Below, one piece after another: positions 50,806 through 59,232 of a stretch of DNA of 64,000 nucleotides. This stretch comes from Oscillospiraceae bacterium. GTDB taxonomy: Bacteria; Bacillota; Clostridia; Oscillospirales; Acutalibacteraceae. The translations under genes were made by a program, and so were the position numbers. The first letter of the stretch is position 1, and the number at the start of each line of letters is the position of its first letter. Location of the stretch: assembly GCA_003526845.1 (NCBI GenBank), contig DPVM01000001.1, forward strand, positions 87,126 through 151,125. Direction: 5' to 3'. A model generated the notes under the pieces. It did not search any database. It was not told the DNA's origin and saw nothing but the letters and a program-made list of their open reading frames with translations.

Positions 50806-51498
50806 TTAGAGCGGTGCAGAAGCGATTTTCTTGCTCTTTCGAGGGTATTTTGTCGGTGTCTGCGATATTTTCTTAATAATAATTATAGTTCTTTGGTCGC
50901 CGTTCGGCAGTTTATATGAAACATTGTTGCAAATTTTGCCGCCGAGTGTCGAAATTGCGCTTTCTGCGTCGCCGATTTCGTCTTTTGAGCCTTTCAGTGC
51001 AACAAAATATCCGCCGACTTTAACAAACGGGAGGCAATATTCAGCCAAAACATTCATCGGCGCAACCGCTCTCGCTGTTGCAAAATCATAAGTTTCGCGA
51101 AAACACGTTTCTTGACCTGCGTCCTCGGCTCTTGCGTGAACAAGTTCCGCCTGCAAATCGCATTTTTTGAGCACCTCGCCGAGAAAAACGAGCCGCTTGT
51201 TGAGCGAATCCATAAGAGTGAGCGCAATGTCATTTCGCGCTAAAAGCAACGGCAAGCCGGGAAAGCCTGCGCCCGTTCCGACGTCAATTATACTTGCGCC
51301 CTGCGGAACATCGACATATTCAAAGAATTTGAGGCTGTCGACAAAGTGTTTAATAACAATTTCGTCCGGTTCGGTAATTCCCGTCAGATTCATTTGTTTG
51401 TTGCGCTCAACGAGGTGAGCGGCGTATTTGTCGAAATTATCAAGCGCGGTATCCGACAGTGTCGGCTGATATTTTTTTAATAAATCCTTATTTATCAT
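50806..51498 (-). CDS. rsmG: 16S rRNA (guanine527-N7)-methyltransferase
   Basis: 230 residues. The SAM-binding motif IIDVGTGAGFPGLPL and the acidic LTLMDSLNKRL strand are typical. It methylates G527 of 16S rRNA. It overlaps the end of mnmG by 11 bases. The C-terminus is extended by a short basic tail. Confidence 0.95.
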   Translation of the reverse strand: MINKDLLKKYQPTLSDTALDNFDKYAAHLVERNKQMNLTGITEPDEIVIKHFVDSLKFFEYVDVPQGASIIDVGTGAGFPGLPLLLARNDIALTLMDSLNKRLVFLGEVLKKCDLQAELVHARAEDAGQETCFRETYDFATARAVAPMNVLAEYCLPFVKVGGYFVALKGSKDEIGDAESAISTLGGKICNNVSYKLPNGDQRTIIIIKKISQTPTKYPRKSKKIASAPL

Positions 51499-53362
51499 TT
51501 TGCATACTTTCCAAAATAATGTTAAGCGCCGTTACATCGGCAGGGTTTACGCCGCTGATTCTGCCTGCCTGACCGAGATTTTCGGGGCGGATTTTTGACA
51601 GCTTTTCAATCGCCTCGAGCCTTAAGCCCTTAAGCGACGAATAATCAATATCGGCAGGGATTTTTTTAGCCTCGAGTCGACGCATTTCTTTAATCTGCGC
51701 CTCTTGCTTTTTGATGTATCCCTCGTATTTAATCGAAATTTCAACCTGCTCAAACACCTCATACGGCAAATCGGGTCTGTCGGTGTCAAAAGGAGCAAGA
51801 TCGCTGTATGAAATTTGCGGTCTGCGCAAAAGTTCAACCATTTTGCAACCTGTTTTAAGCGGCGCCGTTCCGCGTTCTTCAAGCATTTTTTGAAGCTTGT
51901 CGCTGACAGGAATCGAAAGAGCGCAAACTCTCTCGTGTTCATCTTTAATAAGTTCCTGTTTTTTCAAAAACGCGTTGTATCGCTCGTCACTGATTAAGCC
52001 TATTTCGTGACCCGTCGGTGTAAGTCTGATGTCGGCGTTGTCCTGCCTCAAAACAAGGCGGTATTCACTGCGCGATGTCATCATTCTGTAAGGGTCGGAG
52101 CAGCCTTTTGTAACAAGGTCGTCAATAAGCGTGCCTATATATGAGCCGCCGCGGTCGAGAATCATCGGTTCTTCGCCCTTGATTTTGAGCGCTGCGTTGA
52201 TTCCTGCAACAAGACCTTGCGCCGCCGCTTCCTCATAACCGCTTGAGCCGTTAAACTGACCGGCGCCGTAAAGCCCCTCAATATCGTTGAATTCAAGCGT
52301 TGCCTTTAAAGCAGTCGGGTCGACGCAATCATATTCAATTGCGTATGCGGTGCGCATAACCTGTGCGTGCTCCAAACCGGGAATGGTGTGGATAAACGCA
52401 AGTTGAACATCTTCTGGAAGAGAGGACGAAAGACCTTGCAAATAAAGCTCTTCGGTGTCAAGTCCGCAAGGCTCGATGAAAAGTTGGTGTCTTTCCTTGT
52501 CGGCAAAGCGCACGATTTTGTCCTCAAAACTCGGGCAGTATCGCGGACCTTTTCCCTCAATTTTGCCGCTATACATAGGCGAGCGGTGCAAATTGTCGAG
52601 AATAATTTTTTTTGTTTTTTCGTTAGTGTATGTAATATGGCAAACAACCTTGTTTTCGGGCGGCGTTTTTGTTTCAAACGAAAAAGGAACGGTGTGTTCG
52701 TCGCCGTGCTGAACACCGAGACCGTCAAAATTGACGGAACGCCGGTTAACCCTGCTCGGTGTGCCTGTTTTAAATCTGCGAAGCGGAATGTTCAGCTTGT
52801 AAAGCGCAGATGAAAGTGCCTTAGCAGGGAACATTCCGTCGGGACCGCTCTCGTATGAAACATCGCCGATATAAACTCTGCCGCCGAGAAAAGTTCCCGT
52901 TGCGAGAATAACGGCTTTTGCTGAAAAAACAGCCTCAAGCTTTGTTTTTACATACCAAAGCGAGTCCTTTTTATAAAGGTCGACTATTTCACCCTGACGA
53001 ATATCAAGGTTTTCGGTCAGCTCGAGGGTGTGTTTCATACCCGACGAATACTGACGGCGGTCAATCTGCGCCCTCAATGAGTGAACGGCAGGACCTTTGC
53101 CGAGGTTGAGCATACGCGATTGCAGGCAATACTTGTCTGCCGCCTTGCCCATTTCGCCGCCGAGTGCGTCAATTTCGCGCACAAGGTGACCCTTTGATGT
53201 TCCGCCGATTGACGGATTGCACGGCATATTTCCAACCCAGTCAAGGTTAATTGTAAACACCGCGGTTTTAACACCGAGTCGAGCCGATGCAAGCGCCGCT
53301 TCAATTCCGGCGTGGCCTGCACCGATAACTATTACATCATAATTGTCTGCAAAATACTCCAT
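51488..53362 (-). CDS. mnmG: tRNA uridine-5-carboxymethylaminomethyl modification enzyme MnmG
   Basis: 624 residues. The FAD-binding start VIVIGAGHAGIEAALASARLG, the CNPSIGG loop and the C-terminal GYIKKQ motif are diagnostic. With MnmE it makes cmnm5U34. Its ATG begins one base past the mnmE stop, with a weak ribosome-binding site, so it likely depends on translation from mnmE. Confidence 0.97.
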   Translation of the reverse strand: MEYFADNYDVIVIGAGHAGIEAALASARLGVKTAVFTINLDWVGNMPCNPSIGGTSKGHLVREIDALGGEMGKAADKYCLQSRMLNLGKGPAVHSLRAQIDRRQYSSGMKHTLELTENLDIRQGEIVDLYKKDSLWYVKTKLEAVFSAKAVILATGTFLGGRVYIGDVSYESGPDGMFPAKALSSALYKLNIPLRRFKTGTPSRVNRRSVNFDGLGVQHGDEHTVPFSFETKTPPENKVVCHITYTNEKTKKIILDNLHRSPMYSGKIEGKGPRYCPSFEDKIVRFADKERHQLFIEPCGLDTEELYLQGLSSSLPEDVQLAFIHTIPGLEHAQVMRTAYAIEYDCVDPTALKATLEFNDIEGLYGAGQFNGSSGYEEAAAQGLVAGINAALKIKGEEPMILDRGGSYIGTLIDDLVTKGCSDPYRMMTSRSEYRLVLRQDNADIRLTPTGHEIGLISDERYNAFLKKQELIKDEHERVCALSIPVSDKLQKMLEERGTAPLKTGCKMVELLRRPQISYSDLAPFDTDRPDLPYEVFEQVEISIKYEGYIKKQEAQIKEMRRLEAKKIPADIDYSSLKGLRLEAIEKLSKIRPENLGQAGRISGVNPADVTALNIILESMQNDK

Positions 53363-54727
53363 TTATTTACCCACACAAAATTTACTGAAAATATTGTTGA
53401 CAACCTCCGTGGTTGCCTTTTTGCCGGTCAGCGAAAGCAGTTCGTCTGCCGCGCTGTCTATCATAACATTAATCGCATCAAATGTGATTCCCATTTGTGC
53501 ATCGTCAAGCGCCCTGCAAATGCAGTCATATGCGCTTTGGCAGTTTGCCTTTTGTCTTGCGTTTGCAAGCATCGGTGCCGATGAATCAAAGTCGGTAACG
53601 CCGAGCACCTCGCTCACTGCGTATTCAAGCTCATTAACGCCCTGCGACTGCGCCGCACAAATATAAACCGTTTTTTCAAACGCTTCTTCAATCGGCTTGC
53701 TGTCGATGGTTTTGTCCAAATCTGTTTTATTAATTATTGCAACGGCTTTTTTGCCCTTGCATTTTTCTATCAAATCCCGGTCAAAATCGGTCAGCGTCTG
53801 CGCATTGTCGAAAACTGCAAGGATAAGCCCTGCGTCATCAAGCGCTTTGTACGCCTTTTGGATACCGATTGATTCGACCACATCGTCGCTGTCGCGCAGA
53901 CCTGCCGTGTCGCGCAGATGCAAAACAATGTTGCCGAGTTTTATATCCTCCTCAACAATGTCGCGCGTTGTGCCTGCAATGTCGGTGACAATGCTTTTGT
54001 CCGTGCCGGTGAGCATATTCATCAGGCTTGATTTGCCAACATTTGCCCTGCCGACGATTGCCGTGCTGACTCCGTTTGTGATTGTCTGACCGTTGTCGTA
54101 TCCCTTGAGCAAATCGTAAAGCTCGTCCTTAACACCCGAAAGCGTTTTGATAAGCTCATCGTTTGAAAGTTCCTCGATTTCTTCGTCGGGGTAATCAACC
54201 CACGCCGCCATAACAGCCGAGCAGTCGAGCAGTTTTTGCAAAACAGAGTTGATTTTTGTGCTCAAACTGCCCTGCAATGCGTTGAACGATGCTTTTAAGC
54301 TTGCTTCGCCTTGTGATGATATTAAGGTTGCAACGCTTTCCGCCTGAGTCAAGTCCATTTTGCCGTTTAGAAATGCGCGCTTTGTAAATTCGCCTGCCTG
54401 TGCAGGTCTTGCGCCTGCGCTCAATACCGCCGCAAGCGTTTTTTGCACCATAAGCAAGCCGCCGTGAACGGAAAGTTCAACAACATTTTCGCCGGTGTAG
54501 CTCCTCGGCGCACGAAAAACAAGGGCAACCGCATTGTCTGCCCTTTCGCCGTCAATAATAATGTTGCCGTATTTTGCGCGGTATCCCTTAAGCTCGGTAA
54601 GCTGCGACTCGTCTGCCGGTGCAAAAACCTTTGCCGCTGTTTCAATCGCCGCATCACCGCTTATTCGTATAACTCCGATTCCGCCGGGCGCATTGCCCGT
54701 GGAAATTGCCGCAATAGTATCAGCCAT
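53363..54727 (-). CDS. mnmE: tRNA modification GTPase MnmE
   Basis: 454 residues from ATG 54727 (AAGGAG upstream). An N-terminal folate-binding domain begins TIAAISTGNAPGGIGVIRISG. The central GTPase has VGRANVGKSSLMN, DTAGLRD and NKTD motifs, and the protein ends in the catalytic-cysteine motif CVGK. It acts as a dimer with MnmG. The usual upstream partners rpmH, rnpA, yidC and jag are absent; an LTA-synthase-like gene is there instead. Confidence 0.97.
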   Translation of the reverse strand: MADTIAAISTGNAPGGIGVIRISGDAAIETAAKVFAPADESQLTELKGYRAKYGNIIIDGERADNAVALVFRAPRSYTGENVVELSVHGGLLMVQKTLAAVLSAGARPAQAGEFTKRAFLNGKMDLTQAESVATLISSQGEASLKASFNALQGSLSTKINSVLQKLLDCSAVMAAWVDYPDEEIEELSNDELIKTLSGVKDELYDLLKGYDNGQTITNGVSTAIVGRANVGKSSLMNMLTGTDKSIVTDIAGTTRDIVEEDIKLGNIVLHLRDTAGLRDSDDVVESIGIQKAYKALDDAGLILAVFDNAQTLTDFDRDLIEKCKGKKAVAIINKTDLDKTIDSKPIEEAFEKTVYICAAQSQGVNELEYAVSEVLGVTDFDSSAPMLANARQKANCQSAYDCICRALDDAQMGITFDAINVMIDSAADELLSLTGKKATTEVVNNIFSKFCVGK

Positions 54728-54754
54728 AGCGCACTCCTTAAATAATAATAACAT

Positions 54755-54783
54755 ATTATAATGCAAAACAAAAAATTTTGCAA
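54755..54783 (-). promoter_or_regulatory. Promoter of mnmE-mnmG-rsmG
   Basis: On the minus strand TTGCAA and TATAAT with 17-base spacing, about 30 bases before the ATG. Confidence 0.7.
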
Positions 54784-54830
54784 GCACTCCGCCCGTCTGC
54801 GGATGAGGTGCATGATTGCAACTCAAACCA

Positions 54831-54860
54831 AAAGCGCAGTGGGGTAATTCACTGCGCTTT
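54831..54860 (-). terminator. Terminator of the LTA-synthase-like gene
   Basis: AAAGCGCAGT/ACTGCGCTTT stem; on the minus strand CTTTTGGTTTG follows. Confidence 0.75.
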
Positions 54861-54878
54861 GTTTGTTGTGGAGCAATA

Positions 54879-56735
54879 TTAATTTTTCTTTTTTGAGGCT
54901 CTTACGCCGATTTCCTGATGGTCGGGGCTTTTAAGAATGTGCTCGTTTATAAATACGCTCTTCTTTTCAAGCTGTTTGTCAGCCTTTTTAAAGCCGTATT
55001 CCTCAAAAATCGTCTTCTTGTCGGAGAAAAGGTTTGTGCCTATTCCGAGTCTGTCGCCGTCAATCTTAACTCCCATAGCCGCCAAAATTGTCGGGAACAT
55101 ATCAAAGTTTGCCCACTGACGGTTTGTGAATTTTGAATTGTCAATCTTCAAATCCGGTGACGGATTGAGAATTACATTATACTGCGTTCTGTCATAATCG
55201 CCGAAATCCTTGAAGAATGTTGTGTCCATACTGCAATGGTCGCCTATCATAACAATTGTTGTGTTTTCATAGAACGGTTGCTTTTTAATCCATTCGATGA
55301 ATTTGTATGTTTGATGCTGGCTGTAATAAATTGCGTTTGAATACTTGTCGGGATATTTCTTTTGCGCCTTTTTGCTGACATAGCCCGGGCGGTGAGTGTC
55401 CGCCGTTTCCATAGTGAAGTTGAACGGTTTGCCGGTTTTGCTCAAACGGGTAAGCTCGTCCTTTGCAAATTCATAAAGCTTGTCGTCCTCATATCCCCAA
55501 AATTCCTTGTATCCCTTTGGAATAAGGTTGTGCTCGAGCGCATATTTGTGGTCCATAATTTTATATTGACCGTGAGAGTCATAAAGATATGTGAGGCCGC
55601 CGAAATCGGCATTTGCACCGAACATAACGGTTTGCTCATAACCCTCATCGCGGAGAATGTCGCCGAAAGTCCATGCGCCGGGGAAGAAGTTGCCCGGTGT
55701 GCCGTATGTGTTCTTTCCGGTTGGGACTTTCATCGGCAAGCCTGTCATTTGGTTAACCATTGACGCAACGGACCACTGTGTGCCGGTTGCCTTTTTCGGT
55801 CCGCCGAATTTTCTGTCGGTGTCGGAGAAGGTGTATCCCTCATAGCCAAGCTTTGTAAGGTCGGGAATAAGGTTTTCCTTCATATTTCCGCCGAGGTCCT
55901 TTGACAAATAGCTGTTTTCCATGGATTCGAGATAAATATGAATAATGTTTCTTTTCTTCTCGGGGAAAACAAGTTTTGTCGTTTTCGGGTCTTTATAGTT
56001 ATCTTCAATAAATGTTGATTTTGAAACATATGCGTTGTAAAGCTGTGTCAAATGGAACGTTTCAACGCCGAAAACAGTGCCCGATGCAAACATTGTAAGC
56101 GCCAAAACAAGGCTGATGGTTCTGTGAATGAAATCGTTGAACAAGACCTTTGTTTTCTTATTCTTGTGATAAACAATTTTAAAGTTTGAGAAAACAAAAA
56201 CGCAAAACAGCGACATCAAAAGAAGACAAGGCATAAATGCGGATTCGATAAAATCAACATAAACCGCATCGTCACCGTCACCGGCAGGCGACATCATGTT
56301 TATGATGAGCTGGTCCGCTCCGACATTGCCGAATGATTTTCTACCCCAAATTGTTGCGAAAACAAAAAGTATGCCAAGGAAAAACAAAATTGCAGAAATG
56401 ATTTTGAGCGCCTTTGTGCCCTTCGTCTTTTTCGGCGTTTCCCCTTCAAATGATATGTATCTGTTTACAAGTGCGTTTATTCCGAGATAAACAAGCGCAA
56501 CCAAAAGTGCGATGATGAAAAATTTAACAAACGCAATCGGTTTGTAACTGCTTGTATTCAAAAAATGCTTGTAGTGAAGCACATATTTTTGAATTGCAAG
56601 CGATGTGAGATCAACCAAAAACAAATTTTTGATAACAGTGTGAATGCTTGTTCCCACCTTGCGCGTGCTGCTGAAAAATGAAATCTGAAACACGCTGACT
56701 ATGATTGAGGCAATACTGCCCATCAGCAAAAACAT
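54879..56735 (-). CDS. LTA-synthase-family sulfatase-like phosphoglycerol transferase
   Basis: The start at 56735 is preferred: AGAGG lies seven bases upstream, and the first membrane helix begins at once. The 618-residue protein has about five membrane helices in the first 250 residues, then an extracellular sulfatase-fold domain. NIIHIYLESMENSYL holds the first metal ligand, ATGTQWSVASMV the likely threonine nucleophile, and MIGDHCSMD a later metal site with a histidine. Such enzymes polymerise or transfer glycerol-phosphate from phosphatidylglycerol to lipoteichoic acid or glycans. It stands between the sleB gene and mnmE, where yidC-jag would be expected in other Firmicutes. Confidence 0.88.
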   Translation of the reverse strand: MFLLMGSIASIIVSVFQISFFSSTRKVGTSIHTVIKNLFLVDLTSLAIQKYVLHYKHFLNTSSYKPIAFVKFFIIALLVALVYLGINALVNRYISFEGETPKKTKGTKALKIISAILFFLGILFVFATIWGRKSFGNVGADQLIINMMSPAGDGDDAVYVDFIESAFMPCLLLMSLFCVFVFSNFKIVYHKNKKTKVLFNDFIHRTISLVLALTMFASGTVFGVETFHLTQLYNAYVSKSTFIEDNYKDPKTTKLVFPEKKRNIIHIYLESMENSYLSKDLGGNMKENLIPDLTKLGYEGYTFSDTDRKFGGPKKATGTQWSVASMVNQMTGLPMKVPTGKNTYGTPGNFFPGAWTFGDILRDEGYEQTVMFGANADFGGLTYLYDSHGQYKIMDHKYALEHNLIPKGYKEFWGYEDDKLYEFAKDELTRLSKTGKPFNFTMETADTHRPGYVSKKAQKKYPDKYSNAIYYSQHQTYKFIEWIKKQPFYENTTIVMIGDHCSMDTTFFKDFGDYDRTQYNVILNPSPDLKIDNSKFTNRQWANFDMFPTILAAMGVKIDGDRLGIGTNLFSDKKTIFEEYGFKKADKQLEKKSVFINEHILKSPDHQEIGVRASKKKN

Positions 56736-56821
56736 ATAACAACCTCTTTCCCTAATTTTTTGCATTAGTATTTTAACACATAATATATATAATGACAACT
56801 TAAAAATTCTTAAATTTATAT

Positions 56822-56852
56822 AAAGGCACTGTTTTTGTCAAACAATGCCTTT
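56822..56852 (-). terminator. Terminator of sleB
   Basis: AAAGGCA-TGTTT paired with AAACA-TGCCTTT (one mismatch) in the gap between sleB and the LTA-synthase-like gene. Confidence 0.65.
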
Positions 56853-56869
56853 CTTTTGAGTTTGTTGTT

Positions 56870-57577
56870 TTACACGCAGAATTTATGGTTGCCGATAACT
56901 TTGATTACCTTGCGCGAATGCATAAATGCGTCGCTTGTTTTTGACGCGTTGAAATAATATACCGCTCCGCCCGTTGGGTCCCATCCGTTGAGTGCGTCGC
57001 GTGCCGCCTTTTTCGATGATTCAGCCACCGGCTGATACCAGTTTGAATCGTTGACGCAGGAAAACGCGCCCTTTTGATAAACAACACCACTCAGCGAGTC
57101 GGGAAAATCAGGGTGTGCTATTCTGTTTAAAATAACCGCACCGACGGCAACCTGACCCTCGTAGCTTTCGCCGCGTGCCTCTGCCGAAATCACTTTTGCA
57201 AGCAACTCGACATCTTCGTTTGAATATGTTGTGTTGTTTGAGCCTGATGACGACGAGCCGCCGAGTCCGAGATAGAGCAGTGTTTTTGAGCCGCAAATTC
57301 CGTCGGCGGTCAAACCGCAGTTTTTTTGAAATTTTGTGACGGCTGTTTTTGTCGCGCTGCCGTATATTCCGTCTGCGTTGCCATTGTAGTATCCGAGTTC
57401 TTTAAGTTTCTTTTGAATTTTTTTAACTTCGTCGCCCGTTGAGCCGAGTTTTGACACAACAAAAACGCCTTCTTCTTTAAAATACGAATCGTAAACGGTG
57501 TATGATGCTCCGATTATCGCCGCAATCAAGAGAAAAACACCCAAAATGCCGAGAAATTTTTTAATTTTCTTTACCAT
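56870..57577 (-). CDS. sleB: SleB/CwlJ-type cell-wall hydrolase with a peptidoglycan-binding domain
   Basis: 235 residues. A membrane anchor at about 8-28 is followed by a PG_binding_1 domain at about 46-104 (STGDEVKKIQKKLKELGYY) and a Ser/Gly linker. The Hydrolase_2 catalytic domain spans about 125-235, with the likely catalytic Glu in ISAEARGE at about 133. SleB is a lytic transglycosylase that degrades spore cortex on germination, so the organism probably forms spores. A vegetative role in wall turnover is also possible for this class. Confidence 0.88.
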   Translation of the reverse strand: MVKKIKKFLGILGVFLLIAAIIGASYTVYDSYFKEEGVFVVSKLGSTGDEVKKIQKKLKELGYYNGNADGIYGSATKTAVTKFQKNCGLTADGICGSKTLLYLGLGGSSSSGSNNTTYSNEDVELLAKVISAEARGESYEGQVAVGAVILNRIAHPDFPDSLSGVVYQKGAFSCVNDSNWYQPVAESSKKAARDALNGWDPTGGAVYYFNASKTSDAFMHSRKVIKVIGNHKFCV

Positions 57578-57603
57578 AATTAATCACCGCTGATATTATT
57601 TGC

Positions 57604-57873
57604 CTAATTTATCAAATTATTCACTACATAGGTCATTGCGAGCGCCGCTCCTGCGCCGAGCAGAACAAAAAAAGCCGATGTCAGCCTTTGCTTAAATGTT
57701 TTTCGCGTTTTTGGCGGTCGCTGTGCCGTCGCTGCTATTTTTTCAGCCTCCTTTTTCAGCAGTTGCTCGTCTGTCTTTGCCGACTGCGGTCGCACAAAAA
57801 ATATCACTCTTTCAAAATACGGATTGTCTGTGTTTGTCACTTCTAAAATTTGCTTGTTTATTCCTTTTATCAT
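57604..57873 (-). CDS. Small protein with a C-terminal membrane helix, unknown function
   Basis: 89 residues. It starts MIKGINKQILEVTNTDNPYFERVIFFVRP, has a Lys/Ala-rich middle with PPKTRKTFKQRL, and ends with a membrane helix of about 20 residues (tail-anchored). AGAAAGG precedes the ATG. Similar small tail-anchored proteins are common in Clostridia next to cell-wall genes, but I know no function. It lies 26 bases before sleB on the same strand and is probably co-transcribed. Confidence 0.7.
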   Translation of the reverse strand: MIKGINKQILEVTNTDNPYFERVIFFVRPQSAKTDEQLLKKEAEKIAATAQRPPKTRKTFKQRLTSAFFVLLGAGAALAMTYVVNNLIN

Positions 57874-58020
57874 TTTTTCAAAACCTTTCTCAATTATACA
57901 AATAGTGTTTGAAAACTTTTGCCTTTTTATTCAACATTAAGTTGTCGATTTTTGTTAAAAATGAGTACCGATTTTTACTTGACAGCGAAAATCTATAACA
58001 AATTGTATTATCCGCTTAAA

Positions 58021-58160
58021 TGTTGAAAATGTGGAAAACTCGGTGGAAAATGTTAAAAACTTAGCCCAAAACCGCTATAATATAGCCTTTTTTGGGTGTT
58101 GAAAACATTTAGACAGGCTTTTTTGCCCCTTTTTCCCCACTTTACACATAGTTTTCAACA
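58021..58160. other. Second cluster of DnaA-box-like repeats
   Basis: Within the 419-base gene-free gap 57874-58292 there are DnaA-box-type 9-mers: TGTTGAAAA (58021), TGTGGAAAA (58030), GGTGGAAAA (58042), TGTTAAAAA (58051), TGTTGAAAA (58097), TTTTCCCCA (58131) and TTTTCAACA (58152). The first four are in the same direction at 9- to 12-base spacing. The density resembles that between dnaA and dnaN. No trio element is evident. It may be a second origin part, a DnaA-titrating site or a DnaA-controlled promoter region. Confidence 0.65.
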
Positions 58161-58212
58161 TTACAAAAAGTAACAAAAATTTTGTATAATTTGCTATTTT
58201 TAACTTTTGCTC

Positions 58213-58241
58213 TTGACAAAGACGGCGATAATTTTTACTAT
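58213..58241 (+). promoter_or_regulatory. Promoter of the OGG-type glycosylase gene
   Basis: TTGACA and TACTAT with 17-base spacing; ACTAT/ATAGT inverted repeats (58238-58251) overlap the -10 and could be an operator. Confidence 0.8.
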
Positions 58242-58292
58242 ACAAATAGTATGTGCAATAGGCGCATTTGACGAAAAAGGGAGTATATTTTT

Positions 58293-59114
58293 ATGAATGT
58301 TATACAAAACGGCAACGATATTATTGTCAGCGGCGTTGAGTGCCTCGATTTGGATTTGACTCTTGACTGCGGTCAGGCATTCCGTTGGGAAAAACAGGCG
58401 GATTCCTCGTACAGCGGCGTTGCCGGCGGATATTTTCTAAACATTTCAAAATCGGGCGACGATATTGTTTTCAAAAACACCACGCTCGAAAGTTTCGAGT
58501 CCTTTTGGGTTGACTATTTTGATTTGAACAGAGATTACACCGCGATTTGCGAAAAATTGAAGCAGGACAGCCTGCTTGCCTCAACGATAGACGAGTATTA
58601 CGGCATCAGAATACTCAATCAGGAAAGTTGGGAGGCGCTTTGCTCCTTTGTAATAAGTCAGCAAAACAATATTAAAAGGATAAAATTAATAATAAATCGA
58701 CTTTGCACAGCCTACGGCAACGATTTGGGCGGCGGCAATTTCACATTTCCGTCGGCTGAACGCCTTGCCGAGCTTTCGGTTGAGGATTTTGAGGCACTCG
58801 GCACCGGCTACCGTGCAAAATATCTTGAGCGGCTCGCAAAAGCTGTTGCCTCGGGCGAAATCGATTTTGATAAAATCAAAGCACTTCCGCTTGACGAGGC
58901 TCGGCGCGAACTTCTCAAAATCTACGGCGTCGGCGTAAAGGTTGCAAATTGCGCACTGCTTTTCGGCTTTAAATTCTACGATGCTTTTCCGATTGATGTT
59001 TGGATGAAACGCGTTATGGAATATTATCCTGACGGCCTGCCCGAATGTTTTTCGGGTATCGAGGGAATCGCACAGCAGTATCTGTTCTACTGGGCACGAA
59101 ATAATCTGAAATAA
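58293..59114 (+). CDS. 8-oxoguanine DNA glycosylase (OGG1-type, HhH-GPD)
   Basis: 273 residues. An N-terminal OGG_N domain begins TLDCGQAFRWEK. The helix-hairpin-helix contains YGVGVKVANCALLFG with the catalytic lysine, and the conserved aspartate lies in AFPIDVWMKR. It removes oxidised guanine opposite C and nicks the strand. GGGAG precedes the ATG. It is a single gene beside the DnaA-box cluster. Confidence 0.93.
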   Translation: MNVIQNGNDIIVSGVECLDLDLTLDCGQAFRWEKQADSSYSGVAGGYFLNISKSGDDIVFKNTTLESFESFWVDYFDLNRDYTAICEKLKQDSLLASTIDEYYGIRILNQESWEALCSFVISQQNNIKRIKLIINRLCTAYGNDLGGGNFTFPSAERLAELSVEDFEALGTGYRAKYLERLAKAVASGEIDFDKIKALPLDEARRELLKIYGVGVKVANCALLFGFKFYDAFPIDVWMKRVMEYYPDGLPECFSGIEGIAQQYLFYWARNNLK

Positions 59115-59123
59115 AAACAGCAA

Positions 59124-59173
59124 AGCAGACAAACGGATGATTTTGCTACGCTTGTCTGCTCAATTATTTTTCT
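59124..59173 (+). terminator. Weak terminator after the glycosylase gene
   Basis: AGCAGACAA/TTGTCTGCT stem with a 19-base loop, followed at a small distance by TTATTTTTC. Confidence 0.5.
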
Positions 59174-59194
59174 CATTATATAAATAATTACACA

Positions 59195-59228
59195 AATAAA
59201 AAAACCGTGTCGATGCCGACACGGTTTT
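59195..59228 (-). terminator. Terminator of glyS
   Basis: AAAACCGTGTCG/CGACACGGTTTT perfect 12-base-pair stem; on the minus strand TTTTTTTATT follows. Confidence 0.93.
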
Positions 59229-59232
59229 AATA

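Noticed and set aside
57874..58292. Possible rpmH or rnpA remnant in the gap next to the DnaA-box cluster
   Set aside because: No reading frame resembling ribosomal protein L34 or RNase P protein is present on either strand.
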